Positions 8,618-17,441 of a stretch of DNA of 64,000 nt are shown here, one piece after another. The stretch covers positions 108,654-172,653 of the forward strand of contig JBDTMZ010000147.1 in the NCBI GenBank assembly GCA_039934035.1, given 5' to 3'. Below the pieces are notes generated by a model. It saw only the letters and a list, made by a program, of their open reading frames with translations, was not told the DNA's origin and did not search any database. A program made the position numbers and the translations under genes. The stretch comes from Solibacter sp039934035 (lineage in GTDB: Bacteria; Acidobacteriota; Terriglobia; Bryobacterales; Bryobacteraceae). Positions within the stretch are counted from its first letter, which is position 1, and each line of letters opens with the position of its first letter.

Positions 8618-9486
8618 AGTGATAAACGCGATTGAACTTTCTTTCCTAAATCGGCCGGGGTTGGGCAAACGGTAATGCCTGCCGCCTCCATAGCCGCCAT
8701 CTTATCGGACGCCTTGCCCGACCCGCCGGCAATGATCGCACCGGCGTGTCCCATGCGGCGGCCCGGAGGCGCCGTCTGTCCCGCGATGAAGCCCACCACC
8801 GGCTTCTTCACGTGTTGCTTGATGTACTCCGCCGCCGTCTCTTCCGCAGTGCCGCCGATCTCGCCGATCATGATGATGGCGTGCGTATCGGGGTCGTTGT
8901 TGAATAGCTCCAGCGCATCCAGGAAGGTGGTGCCGATAATCGGGTCGCCCCCGATGCCGATGCAGGTGGATTGCCCGATGCCCAACTTAGTCAACTGGCC
9001 CACCGCTTCATAGGTCAGTGTGCCAGAGCGCGAGACCACGCCCACGTTGCCTTCCTTGTGAATCGACGCCGGCATGATGCCGATCTTGCACTTTCCGGGC
9101 GAGATGATGCCCGGGCAGTTGGGCCCGATCAGGCGGGTCTGTTTGCCTTGCAGAAACTCCCACGCCTTCACCATGTCCAGCGCCGGAATGCCTTCGGTGA
9201 TGCAGACCACCAGCGCGATCCCCGCGTCCGCCGCCTCCATAATGGCGTCGGCCGCGAACGGCGGCGGCACGAAAATGACGCTCGCATTGGCGCCCGTTTC
9301 TTTCGCCGCCTGCGCCACCGTGTCGAACACCGGCAGGTCCAGGTGCTTCTGGCCGCCCTTGCCGGGCACCACGCCGCCTACTACATTGGTGCCGTAGGCG
9401 ATGGACTGCTGCGAGTGAAAGGTCGCTTCCTTGCCCGTAAAGCCCTGCACAATCAGTCGTGTATTATTGTCTACCAGTACGCTCAT
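8614..9486 (-). CDS. sucD: Succinyl-CoA synthetase subunit alpha
   Basis: The 290-residue alpha subunit of the TCA-cycle enzyme converts succinyl-CoA plus NDP and phosphate to succinate, CoA and NTP. The CoA-binding Rossmann region begins at VDNNTRLIVQGFTGKEATFH. The segment GPNCPGIISPG follows, and the phosphorylated active-site histidine is His247 in GRRMGHAGAIIAGG, almost the same position as in E. coli. It lies 26 bases downstream of sucC, and its stop codon overlaps the ndk start. Length and motifs are all regular. Confidence 0.97.
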   Translation of the reverse strand: MSVLVDNNTRLIVQGFTGKEATFHSQQSIAYGTNVVGGVVPGKGGQKHLDLPVFDTVAQAAKETGANASVIFVPPPFAADAIMEAADAGIALVVCITEGIPALDMVKAWEFLQGKQTRLIGPNCPGIISPGKCKIGIMPASIHKEGNVGVVSRSGTLTYEAVGQLTKLGIGQSTCIGIGGDPIIGTTFLDALELFNNDPDTHAIIMIGEIGGTAEETAAEYIKQHVKKPVVGFIAGQTAPPGRRMGHAGAIIAGGSGKASDKMAAMEAAGITVCPTPADLGKKVQSRLSL

Positions 9487-9512
9487 CGATGTCCTCTTGG
9501 GCTTCCCGTGCC

Positions 9513-10670
9513 TTACTGCGCGGCCAACTTCACAACCTTCTGCGCCGCGTCCAGCATGTCCTCGCCGACCGTAAAGTTGAAGCCCGATTCCAGCAGAATC
9601 TGCCGCCCCAATTCCACGTTCGTGCCTTCCATGCGGACCACGATCGGGACCTTGATGCCCAGATCGCGCGCCGCGCCCACCACCCCGGTGGCCAGCGTGT
9701 CGCAGCGCAGGATGCCGCCGAAAATGTTGATCAATACGGCCTTCACATGAGGGTCGGACAGCAGAATGCGGAACGCGTTCTTCACCTGCTCTGCATTGGC
9801 GCCGCCGCCTACGTCCAGGAAGTTCGCCGGCGAGCCGCCCGCGAACTGAATGATGTCCATCGTGGCCATCGCCAGTCCCGCGCCGTTCACCATGCAGCCC
9901 ACCGTGCCGTCCAGCTTGATGTAATTCAGGCCATAGCGCGAGGCTTCCACTTCCAGCGGATCTTCTTCGTTCAGGTCGCGCAATTCCGCCAGGTCCTTAT
10001 GCCGGTAGTTGGCGTTGTCGTCGAACGTGATCTTGGCGTCCAGCGCGAAGCACTTGCCGTCCTGCGTCAGGATGAAGGGATTGATTTCCGCCAGTGACGC
10101 GTCGGTGGCGTAGTAGGCCTTCGACAGCGCGGTCATCGCCGCCACCGCGCCGCTGATGCTGGCCGCCGGAATGCCGATTCCGAATGCCAGTTTGCGCGCC
10201 TGGAACGGGCTGAGACCCGGATATTCCATGGTCTCTTTCAGAATCAGTTCCGGCGTCTTGGCGGCCACTTCTTCGATATCCATGCCGCCGGCCGCGGAGG
10301 CCATAAAAACGGGCTTACCCTGCGCGCGGTCGAGCACGATGCCCAGGTAGAGTTCGCGCTCGATCGGCAGCGTTTCTTCCACCAGCAGGCGCTGCACCAC
10401 CCGGCCTTCCGGACCGGTCTGGTGCGTGATCAGGGTCATGCCCATGATCTGGCGCGCGATTTCGTGCGCCTGCACGGCATCTTTCGCCACCTTGACGCCG
10501 CCACCCTTTCCGCGTCCGCCGGCATGAATCTGGGCCTTGATCACCACAGATCCGCCCAGAGCTTTCGCCGCTGCTTCCGCCTCTTCCACCGTGTACGCCA
10601 CCTGACCGCGTGGCACAGGGACATTGTATTGGGCCAAAATGGCCTTCGCCTGATACTCGTGAATTTTCAT
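9513..10670 (-). CDS. sucC: Succinyl-CoA synthetase subunit beta
   Basis: The 385-residue beta subunit has an N-terminal ATP-grasp fold (MKIHEYQAKAILAQYNVPVP, then GGRGKGGGVKVAKD) and a C-terminal ligase domain (NGAGLAMATMDIIQ, then NIFGGILRCDTLATG). It binds the nucleotide and completes the enzyme with SucD. It is the first gene of the minus-strand operon. Only 38 bases separate its ATG from the divergent trpD ATG, so any promoter must overlap trpD coding sequence or be shared within the AT-rich tatatttgtttttcg stretch. No clear Shine-Dalgarno sequence precedes it. Confidence 0.97.
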   Translation of the reverse strand: MKIHEYQAKAILAQYNVPVPRGQVAYTVEEAEAAAKALGGSVVIKAQIHAGGRGKGGGVKVAKDAVQAHEIARQIMGMTLITHQTGPEGRVVQRLLVEETLPIERELYLGIVLDRAQGKPVFMASAAGGMDIEEVAAKTPELILKETMEYPGLSPFQARKLAFGIGIPAASISGAVAAMTALSKAYYATDASLAEINPFILTQDGKCFALDAKITFDDNANYRHKDLAELRDLNEEDPLEVEASRYGLNYIKLDGTVGCMVNGAGLAMATMDIIQFAGGSPANFLDVGGGANAEQVKNAFRILLSDPHVKAVLINIFGGILRCDTLATGVVGAARDLGIKVPIVVRMEGTNVELGRQILLESGFNFTVGEDMLDAAQKVVKLAAQ

Positions 10671-10708
10671 GGAATCGCTTGTGTTAGCCTACGAAAAACA
10701 AATATATC

Positions 10709-11725
10709 ATGTCCCTCCTGCCGTTCCTGTCGCGTCTGGTCGCCGAAGAAGATTTGTCCGCCGCCGATGCCGAGTCCGCCATGGGCATCGTGCTCCGCGG
10801 CGAGGCCAGCCACTCGCAGATTGCCGCCCTGCTGATCGCCCTGAAAATGAAGGGGGAAACCGTCGATGAACTGGTAGGCTTTGCGCGCGCCATGCGGCAG
10901 ATGGCGGTGCCGGTCGACGTCGGTCTCCAGGGCAAAACGCTGCTCGATACCTGCGGCACCGGCGGCGACGGCGCGCATACATTTAACATCTCGACGATCG
11001 CCGCGTTTGTGGTGGCGGGCGCCGGAGTCCACGTCGCCAAACACGGCAATCGCTCCATTTCCAGTCAGTGCGGCAGCGCCGACCTGTTGGAAGCGTGGGG
11101 CATCCGCCTCGACCTGCCGCCCGCGGAGGCGGCACGCGCCATTCGCGAGGCCGGCATCGGCTTCCTGTTCGCGCCTGCCGTGCATACCGCGATGAAGCAC
11201 GCGCAGCCGGTACGCGTCGATCTCAAGATGCGGACGGTCTTCAATCTGCTGGGTCCGCTGACCAACCCCGCGGGAGCCAACGCGCAACTGATCGGCGCTC
11301 CCTCGCTGCACGCGGCGGAACTGATGGCCGGCGCGATTGCCGCGCTCGGCATGCAGCGCGGCTTCGTGGTGCACGGGTCGGACGGGCTCGACGAAATTAC
11401 CACGACGGGTCCCACATCGGTGTGGGAAATTCGTGAGGGCGTAGTGGAGCGGCGCGAACTGGAGCCCGCGGATTTCGGCGTCCACACCGCCGCGTCCGAA
11501 GACTTGCGCGGTGGCGATCGCGACGACAATCGCGCCATTGCGGATGCGATTCTGGCGGGCGAACGCGGTCCGCGGCGCGACATTGTGCTGGTGAATTCGG
11601 CCGCCGCCCTGGTGGCCGCTGGTCAGGCGGAAACCTTCCTCGAAGGCATGGCGCTCGCCGTCGTCTCCATCGATTCCGGCGCCGCCCGGGCCAAGGTGGA
11701 TGCCCTCGCCGCGTGGGGAAAGTAG
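10709..11725 (+). CDS. trpD: Anthranilate phosphoribosyltransferase
   Basis: This 338-residue enzyme transfers the phosphoribosyl group of PRPP to anthranilate, the second step of the tryptophan branch. It shows the PRPP-binding GTGGDG motif at residues 83-88, KHGNRS about 30 residues later, and LGPLTNPA further on, all invariant in TrpD. Length is normal. No other trp gene lies nearby, so the pathway is scattered. It is divergent from sucC with 38 bases between start codons, and its stop lies 6 bases from the end of the convergent nucleotidyltransferase gene. No good ribosome binding site precedes the ATG; the leader is AT-rich (caaatatatc). Confidence 0.96.
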   Translation: MSLLPFLSRLVAEEDLSAADAESAMGIVLRGEASHSQIAALLIALKMKGETVDELVGFARAMRQMAVPVDVGLQGKTLLDTCGTGGDGAHTFNISTIAAFVVAGAGVHVAKHGNRSISSQCGSADLLEAWGIRLDLPPAEAARAIREAGIGFLFAPAVHTAMKHAQPVRVDLKMRTVFNLLGPLTNPAGANAQLIGAPSLHAAELMAGAIAALGMQRGFVVHGSDGLDEITTTGPTSVWEIREGVVERRELEPADFGVHTAASEDLRGGDRDDNRAIADAILAGERGPRRDIVLVNSAAALVAAGQAETFLEGMALAVVSIDSGAARAKVDALAAWGK

Positions 11726-11731
11726 GACTCC

Positions 11732-12166
11732 CTACTCCAGTTGCTCCGCGTCGTGGAGATCGATATGCCGGCCCGAGGCCTTCTTGTTGCGGATCAGTTC
11801 CTGCCGCCCGATGTACCAGGCCGCAACCTTACCCAGCTTCCCTGCCTGGCGGTTCCGCCAGGCCTCGGCGAACGTCACGCCGTCAATTGACATCAGAATA
11901 TCGACGCGAACCGGCGGCATGCCCATCTGGTAGAACCAGCCTTCGTCGCCAAAATCCTGCGCCGTCAATCCGGCGAGCGGCGCGCCGAAGGCCAGCAGGG
12001 AACGAAACACTAGCGCGGCATTTTCTGCGGTGGCATCCACCCACAAATCGAGATCTTTCGTATAGCGGGGTTCGGTGTACAACATCACGGCGTGCCCGCC
12101 AACGATCAGATACTTAACTTCGTTTTCGTTGAATATGTTCAACAGTTCTTCGAAGTCTGAGTTCAT
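11732..12166 (-). CDS. Minimal nucleotidyltransferase-fold protein
   Basis: About 144 residues. The N-terminal half has YLIVGGHAV followed by YTKDLDLWVD, the nucleotidyltransferase-fold pattern (a glycine turn, then an acidic strand) seen in AbiEii- and MNT-type proteins. PPVRVDILMSIDG later supplies a possible third acidic position. The ATG at 12166 (MNSDFEELL) is preferred over one ten codons upstream because it starts directly before the first helix. The gene overlaps the end of the small gene upstream by about 53 bases in another frame, a compact two-gene arrangement. Such pairs are often accessory and toxin-antitoxin-like, but no toxin is proven here. Whether it transfers nucleotides is not known. 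Confidence 0.8.
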   Translation of the reverse strand: MNSDFEELLNIFNENEVKYLIVGGHAVMLYTEPRYTKDLDLWVDATAENAALVFRSLLAFGAPLAGLTAQDFGDEGWFYQMGMPPVRVDILMSIDGVTFAEAWRNRQAGKLGKVAAWYIGRQELIRNKKASGRHIDLHDAEQLE

Positions 12167-12278
12167 CCATCGTGCCGCCGCGCGCCAGGTGCGCATCCAC
12201 TACCATCTGCCACCCTGCATCGAGAATGGCATCCGGTCCCTGCCGCTGCCAGTATTCGATATCGAATTTGCGGTCCAT
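12114..12278 (-). CDS. Small conserved partner of the nucleotidyltransferase
   Basis: The start at MDRKFDIEYW gives a 54-residue protein; the frame is open further upstream to 12395. The pattern 'FDIEYWQRQGP.AI..A.WQMV', then 'DELRLRRTVE.IQR', is one I associate with small proteins encoded just before MNT-type nucleotidyltransferases in cyanobacteria and other bacteria. The last 53 bases overlap the next gene in another frame, so the two are probably co-translated. It has no recognisable catalytic motif and may be a binding partner or antitoxin-like subunit. That role is inferred from context alone. Confidence 0.65.
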   Translation of the reverse strand: MDRKFDIEYWQRQGPDAILDAGWQMVVDAHLARGGTMDELRLRRTVEHIQRKRS

Positions 12279-12428
12279 TTCGGAGAGCCTGCCGTAACGC
12301 TGCATCACGAAGGCCGGTTTCGATTTTTGCGCGGGTCCGTCCACGCCTTCATTGTACGCAAGCGCAATCCCCGGCGAACCTCCACTCTGTAACATTTCGA
12401 TGACGAGTTTGTTCTACCCTTAGAGGGA

Positions 12429-14603
12429 ATGGCCGCTCGCACAACCGTTAAACCGGCAGCACCAGCCCCCAAGCCATCGAAGAAGGCGCACTCGACCGGG
12501 CCCGACCTCCACGATCCCAGCCTCTACGTCAATCGCGAACTCGGCCTCCTCAGCTTCCAGTGGCGCGTTCTCGAAGAGGCGCGCGACCCCTCCAATCCGC
12601 TGCTGGAACGCATCAAGTTCCTCGCCATCGTCGGGTCGAACCTCAACGAATTCTTCATGGTCCGCGTCGCCTCCCTCAATGCCCAACTCGACGCCGGCAT
12701 CGCCGAATTCGGCCCCGACCGCATGAGCCCGAGCGCCCAGCTCATCGCCATCCGCCGCGAAGTCAAACACCTGGTGGAGGCAGCCCATCAGTGCCTGGAA
12801 AAGGAACTGCTTCCCGCCCTGGCCGAGGAACGCGTCCACATCATCCCTTACAGTAAACTGGACGCCAAGCAGATCGCCGTCTGCAAGAAGTACTTCGACG
12901 AGATCATCTTCCCCGTCCTGACTCCCCTTGCTTTCGACCCCGGGCGGCCCTTTCCGCACATCTCCAACCTCAGCCTGAACCTCGCGGTGCTGATCCGCGA
13001 TTCCGGCGGCAACCAACGCTTCGCCCGCATCAAAGTGCCCGACGATTCGCTCTCCCCGCTCGTGCCCTTGCAGTCCAACGGAAAGAAGCGCTCTCGGGCC
13101 CGCCGTCAGGAATCGCATGTATGGATCGAAGAAGTGATGGCCGCCAATCTCCATGCCCTGTTCCCGGGCATGCAGATTGTCGAAGTGCACCCCTTCCACG
13201 TCACCCGCGATGCCGATATCGCTATCAAGGAACTGGAAGCGGATGACCTGCTGGAGAGCATCGAGGAAGGCGTGCGCCAGCGCAAATTCGGCAGCGTGGT
13301 GCGCCTGCAGGTGAACCAGGAGATGCCGCACCACATCCTCTCCATTCTCAAGAGCAATCTCGAATTGGAGAGCGGGGAAATTTACCGCTGCAAAGGGCTG
13401 CTGGGGTTGAGCCGCCTGTTCGCCGTCGCGCAGTTCGACCGGGCGGACCTCAAGTACAAACCCTACCTGCCCACTGCGGCTCCCGAGTTCAAGCCCACTG
13501 ATGACGAAGATATCTTCGCCATGATCAAACGGCGCGACATTCTGTTGCACCATCCCTTCCAGAGCTTCCAGCCCGTGGTGGATTTCCTGTGGCAGGCGGC
13601 GCGGGACCCCAACGTGCTCGCCATCAAAGTCGTGCTCTACCGCGTGGGCCGCAATTCGCCTGTGGTGGAAGCGCTGCTCGAAGCCATCGAAGAAGGCAAG
13701 CAGGTGGCGGTGCTGATGGAACTCAAAGCGCGCTTCGATGAAGAGAGCAACATCGAATGGGCGCGCACGCTGGAAAAGGCGGGCTGCCACGTGGTCTACG
13801 GCCTGCTGGGTCTCAAGATCCATTGCAAGGCAGCCCTGGTGTTGCGCCGCGAAGGTAATCTCATCCAGCCTTACCTGCATCTCGCCACGGGCAACTATAA
13901 CGTCGTCACCGCGCATCTCTATTCCGACGTCGGCCTCTTTACCTGCAATCCGGAAATGACGGCCGACACCATCGACCTCTTCAACTTCCTCACCGGATAT
14001 TCCGCCAAGCGTGACTATCAGAAGCTGCTGGTCGCGCCCGTCAATCTGCGTACCGGCGTCGAAGCCCTGATTCAGCGCGAGATTCAGCAGCACGCCAAGG
14101 ACGGCAAGGGGCATCTTGTTTTCAAGATGAACGCGCTGGTCGACCCCGGTGTCATTCGCTGCCTGTACCACGCCTCCCAGGCCGGCATACGTATCGACCT
14201 GTTGGTACGCGGTATCTGCTGTCTCAAGCCAGGAATTGCCGGCGTCAGCGAGAATATCCGCGTCACCAGCATCGTCGGGCGTTTCCTGGAACACAGCCGC
14301 ATTTTTTATTTCCGCAATGGCGGCAAAGAGCAGATCTATCTGGGCAGCGCCGACCTGATGCCGCGCAACCTCAATCGCCGCGTGGAGATCTTGTTCCCGG
14401 TGGACGACGAAGAACTACGGCGGCGGGTGCGCGACGAGATTCTCGCCGTGTATCTGGTCGACAACGTGAAAGCACGCCGCATGCAGCCGGACGGCTCCTA
14501 CAAGCGCGCCGGCAAAAGCGATGGGCAGGTGGCGCGCAACAGCCAGGAGATCCTGATGGGCAATGTGCCCAAGGGACGCAAGAAGCTCAAACTGGTCTGG
14601 TAA
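12429..14603 (+). CDS. ppk1: Polyphosphate kinase 1
   Basis: This 724-residue enzyme reversibly makes polyphosphate from ATP. The N-terminal 30 residues are Ala/Pro/Lys-rich and poorly conserved. The N-domain follows at YVNRELGLLSFQWRVLEEA. The two catalytic phospholipase-D-like regions contain the autophosphorylated His465 (GLKIHCKA) and the second active-site His622 (LEHSRIFYF). GSADLMPRNLNRRVE near the C-terminus is another strong signature. AGAGGGA lies directly before the ATG. The gene stands alone; no ppx exopolyphosphatase gene is adjacent. Confidence 0.97.
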   Translation: MAARTTVKPAAPAPKPSKKAHSTGPDLHDPSLYVNRELGLLSFQWRVLEEARDPSNPLLERIKFLAIVGSNLNEFFMVRVASLNAQLDAGIAEFGPDRMSPSAQLIAIRREVKHLVEAAHQCLEKELLPALAEERVHIIPYSKLDAKQIAVCKKYFDEIIFPVLTPLAFDPGRPFPHISNLSLNLAVLIRDSGGNQRFARIKVPDDSLSPLVPLQSNGKKRSRARRQESHVWIEEVMAANLHALFPGMQIVEVHPFHVTRDADIAIKELEADDLLESIEEGVRQRKFGSVVRLQVNQEMPHHILSILKSNLELESGEIYRCKGLLGLSRLFAVAQFDRADLKYKPYLPTAAPEFKPTDDEDIFAMIKRRDILLHHPFQSFQPVVDFLWQAARDPNVLAIKVVLYRVGRNSPVVEALLEAIEEGKQVAVLMELKARFDEESNIEWARTLEKAGCHVVYGLLGLKIHCKAALVLRREGNLIQPYLHLATGNYNVVTAHLYSDVGLFTCNPEMTADTIDLFNFLTGYSAKRDYQKLLVAPVNLRTGVEALIQREIQQHAKDGKGHLVFKMNALVDPGVIRCLYHASQAGIRIDLLVRGICCLKPGIAGVSENIRVTSIVGRFLEHSRIFYFRNGGKEQIYLGSADLMPRNLNRRVEILFPVDDEELRRRVRDEILAVYLVDNVKARRMQPDGSYKRAGKSDGQVARNSQEILMGNVPKGRKKLKLVW

Positions 14604-14678
14604 GGTAGCTCCACCCAAAATGAGTGTCCGTCATGCTTTTCCTTGCGACTTGGTGACTTGGCGCGAGAACTGTGCTCC

Positions 14679-15093
14679 CTACCGCAGCCAGTTCGCGAAC
14701 GCCGTAATGATCAGCGAATTCGTGAAGTCGATCAGAAACGCACCGAGAATCGGCACCACCAGAAACGACTGCGGCGCCCAGGCTCGAGATGCCCAACAAC
14801 CACACCACCTTGATGCCGCCCTCCCTCACTAGCCGGAGGCGCGCGCTCAGCCCGATCGTCGTCATGAATGCGATGGACAGTAGATCGCGCAGCGTGACGT
14901 CCGCATCCAGATTCAACACGCGGTCGTGCAGGGCGAGCGCGGCGATGGCGTACAGCATGCCACCCACAATCGGAGTAGGAACGTTGAAACGGTCCAGCAA
15001 GGGAAGCCGGCGCTTGAGCCACGTGCCTGCCACAATCCCTACCGCCGCCAGGCCGAGCACTTGCAACGCGTTGAGCTTCCAGGTGGGGACCAT
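14679..15093 (-). pseudogene. gltS: gltS (sodium/glutamate symporter) with a large internal deletion
   Basis: The first roughly 105 codons (LNALQVLGLAAVG, then PTPIVGGMLYAIAALAL, then SIAFMTTIGLSARL) match the N-terminus of a GltS-type sodium/glutamate symporter of usual length near 400 residues. The frame then changes near 14775-14790. In the new frame 14679-14770 reads QSFLVVPILGAFLIDFTNSL followed by IITAFANWLR and a stop, which is the normal C-terminal end of GltS. About 250 codons of the middle are missing. The frame of the first part continues as meaningless sequence to 14587. This is best read as a relic, not a functional transporter. Confidence 0.8.
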
Positions 15094-15130
15094 GAGGCGA
15101 ATTGCCGTATAGTAACTCGATAGAGGCGTA

Positions 15131-16774
15131 ATGCCAAAGTTACCCGCACAGTTACTCGCACGGTGGTCGAAAGTGTGGGCTGCGGTCTGGGCGCTGTCCG
15201 CCGCGCTGGCGCACGCGGATAGCTATCCGCGCCAGCCCGCGATCGACGCGCTGCACTACGCGTTCACCATCACGCTCTCCGACCTGACTGACGAAATCAC
15301 GGCTCAAAGCACGGCGGAATTGCGCTTCCTGCAGAAAGGCGTGACGCAGGTTTTCCTCGATCTCGCCGCCCCGCGCGACGGCAAAGGCATGACCGTGACT
15401 GCTGTCGAATGCGCCGGCGCCCCGTGCCGCTTCGAGCAACTTGGCGACCGCCTGGCCATCACCCTGCCCGTCGCGCCTGCCGCCGGAGAGCGGCGCGTGT
15501 TCACCGTGACTTATCACGGCGTGCCCGCCAACGGACTCCACATCGGCCCGAACAAATTCGGCGAGCGTACTTTCTTCAGTTGGAACTGGCCCACCCTGGG
15601 GCGTCAATGGCTGCCCATGATCGACCACCCGTCCGATAAAGCCACCAGTGAGTTCCTGGTCACGGCGCCGGCGAAGTACCAGGTGGTGGCCAACGGAGCG
15701 CTTACCGAGGTGCGCGATCTGGGTGACGGGCGCAGGTTGACGCACTGGCGCGAGTCCGTGCCCATTGCTTCGTGGCTGAACAACATCGGCGTGGCGCAGT
15801 TTGTCTCACGGCGCTTTGGCGCGGTGGCGGGCGTGCCGCTGGAGACCTGGGTCTTTCCCCGCGACCGCGAGAATGGCATCGCCACCTTCGAAAATCCCAC
15901 GCGGCAGGCGATGGAATTCTTCACCTCCAAAATCGGCCCGTTCCCTTACGAAAAACTGGCCGGCGTCGAAGTGGCCGGACTGGGCGGCGGGATGGAACAC
16001 GCCAGCGCCATTTTCTACGGCGAGAGCAGTGTCACGCCGCAGCCCGCGTTCTCGCTGGTCGCCCACGAAATTTCCCACCAGTGGTTTGGCGATTCGGTGA
16101 CTGAGAAGGATTGGGACGACGCTTGGCTCAGCGAGGGCTTCGCCACCTATTTCGCCGCCCTGGCTGCTGAGTTCTATCAGGGGCGCGATCAATTTCTCTC
16201 CGCCATGCGAAAATCGCGCGCGACGATTTTGCGCCTCGAAAAGCACTCCCCCGGCGTGGCCGTGGTGCACGACAATCTGCCCGAGATTCAGGACGGCCGC
16301 GCGCCCCTGGAACTCGTCTATCAGAAGGGCGGTTTCGTCCTGCATTCGCTGCGTGCGGTAGTCGGAACCGAGATTTTCTGGGCAGGCATCCGCGAATATT
16401 ACCGCCGCTTTCGCGATGCCAACGCGTCCACCGCGGATTTCCAACACGTCATGGAAGAAGCCTCCGGCCGCCCGCTCGATTGGTTCTTCCACCAGTGGCT
16501 GTACCGCGCCGGCTCGCCCGTCGTGAAGGGCTCCTGGCGCTACGATCCCGCTGCCCGGGCAATCCAGTTGGACTTGACGCAGACGCAACCGGGCGAGCCC
16601 TTTCGCCTGCCTCTGGACGTGGTGGTCCGGTCGGCCGGCGCCGCGGCCGTGCACCGCATCGAACTGACCGCGGCGTCGCAAAGCGTGACGCTCGCCGCCG
16701 AACGCGCGCCCGATACGGTGGAACTGGATCCGGACGCATGGGTTCTCATGGACGCCGCTCTGGTGCGCCGCTGA
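15131..16774 (+). CDS. Secreted M1-family metallopeptidase (aminopeptidase N-like)
   Basis: The 547-residue protein has a signal sequence (about 1-30, ending ALAHADS), so it acts outside the cytoplasm. The N-terminal saddle domain is followed by the exopeptidase motif GGMEHAS (the GxMEN position, here ending in H) and the zinc site H312-E313-x-x-H316 with E335 in WLSEGFATY, giving HExxH-x18-E. It is shorter than E. coli PepN because the large C-terminal helical domain is missing; a short beta domain ends the protein. The likely role is to trim peptides from extracellular proteins. It is divergent from the gltS relic, with 37 bases between start codons. Confidence 0.92.
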   Translation: MPKLPAQLLARWSKVWAAVWALSAALAHADSYPRQPAIDALHYAFTITLSDLTDEITAQSTAELRFLQKGVTQVFLDLAAPRDGKGMTVTAVECAGAPCRFEQLGDRLAITLPVAPAAGERRVFTVTYHGVPANGLHIGPNKFGERTFFSWNWPTLGRQWLPMIDHPSDKATSEFLVTAPAKYQVVANGALTEVRDLGDGRRLTHWRESVPIASWLNNIGVAQFVSRRFGAVAGVPLETWVFPRDRENGIATFENPTRQAMEFFTSKIGPFPYEKLAGVEVAGLGGGMEHASAIFYGESSVTPQPAFSLVAHEISHQWFGDSVTEKDWDDAWLSEGFATYFAALAAEFYQGRDQFLSAMRKSRATILRLEKHSPGVAVVHDNLPEIQDGRAPLELVYQKGGFVLHSLRAVVGTEIFWAGIREYYRRFRDANASTADFQHVMEEASGRPLDWFFHQWLYRAGSPVVKGSWRYDPAARAIQLDLTQTQPGEPFRLPLDVVVRSAGAAAVHRIELTAASQSVTLAAERAPDTVELDPDAWVLMDAALVRR

Positions 16775-16868
16775 AGGGGCGTCCCGCGGGACGAGCTGTA
16801 TGCGCGGGACATGCTGGCGCAACTCACCGCCGCCGATATGCATATGGTCTTCCGGGATGCCACCGAAC

Positions 16869-17441
16869 TCAGCGCGGCTGTGGCGTAGCAGCCGATTCCC
16901 TCCGCTCGAATGCGCGCCGCGCCTGCGCCATATGCCGGCGCTCGTGAGCCGCCACCACTGCCAGCGTGCCGCCAAGACTGAATTTCAGCAGTCTGGTAAC
17001 CGGTGTGGGTACTTTCACCTTGCGCAAATCCAACCCGTCCGCGCGTTCGATCTGATGGGTCAGTTGACGCTGTACGTGCAGGAAGGTGGGCAGCACCCCA
17101 GTGATGGGCTGGCCGTGGATGGGAAGGAAGCGCTTGGGCGACGACATGGCGTGCCGCACCGGAGCCTCGGACTCCCTCACGATGAACCGCTCCCACGCGG
17201 GATACTCGAACGGCCCCTTGCCGGTCAGGCCTTTGGCGCGCGCTGCAGTAATTGCCGGATCGATCACCTCGATCTGCGCAGCGCCCACCGAGACCAGATG
17301 CGACAAACACTCTTCGATCGACCACTGTCCGGCCGCCGGGCGCCAGTTGAACTGGGCTTCGGTCAGGCCCGACGTCAGCTCCCTGGCTTCGTCTGCAATG
17401 CGTTCAAATTGTTGACGATATTCTTCGAGCTGAGGGTCCAC
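16869..17441 (-). CDS. DinB-like four-helix-bundle protein
   Basis: The 190-residue protein belongs to the DinB/YfiT metal-binding superfamily. It opens with the long helix LEEYRQQFERIADEARELT and the 'W....WSIEECLSHL' signature. Three histidines in the expected places (His48, His166, His170 in AAHERRHMAQ) could bind one divalent metal. Members include thiol-dependent transferases, but most lack a known substrate, and none can be assigned here. Its gene converges with the M1 peptidase gene. The 94 bases between them contain no gene I can support. Confidence 0.85.
   Translation of the reverse strand: MDPQLEEYRQQFERIADEARELTSGLTEAQFNWRPAAGQWSIEECLSHLVSVGAAQIEVIDPAITAARAKGLTGKGPFEYPAWERFIVRESEAPVRHAMSSPKRFLPIHGQPITGVLPTFLHVQRQLTHQIERADGLDLRKVKVPTPVTRLLKFSLGGTLAVVAAHERRHMAQARRAFERRESAATPQPR

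Noticed and set aside
12420..14294. Long minus-strand open frame (624 codons) opposite ppk1
   Set aside because: It mirrors a well-supported gene in GC-rich DNA, lacks any recognisable domain and is Gln/His/Val-rich in the way of shadow frames.
16775..16868. Short plus-strand stretch reading DELYARDMLAQLTAADMHMV to a stop
   Set aside because: It looks slightly protein-like but has no start, no known match by eye and only about 30 codons, so it is not called.
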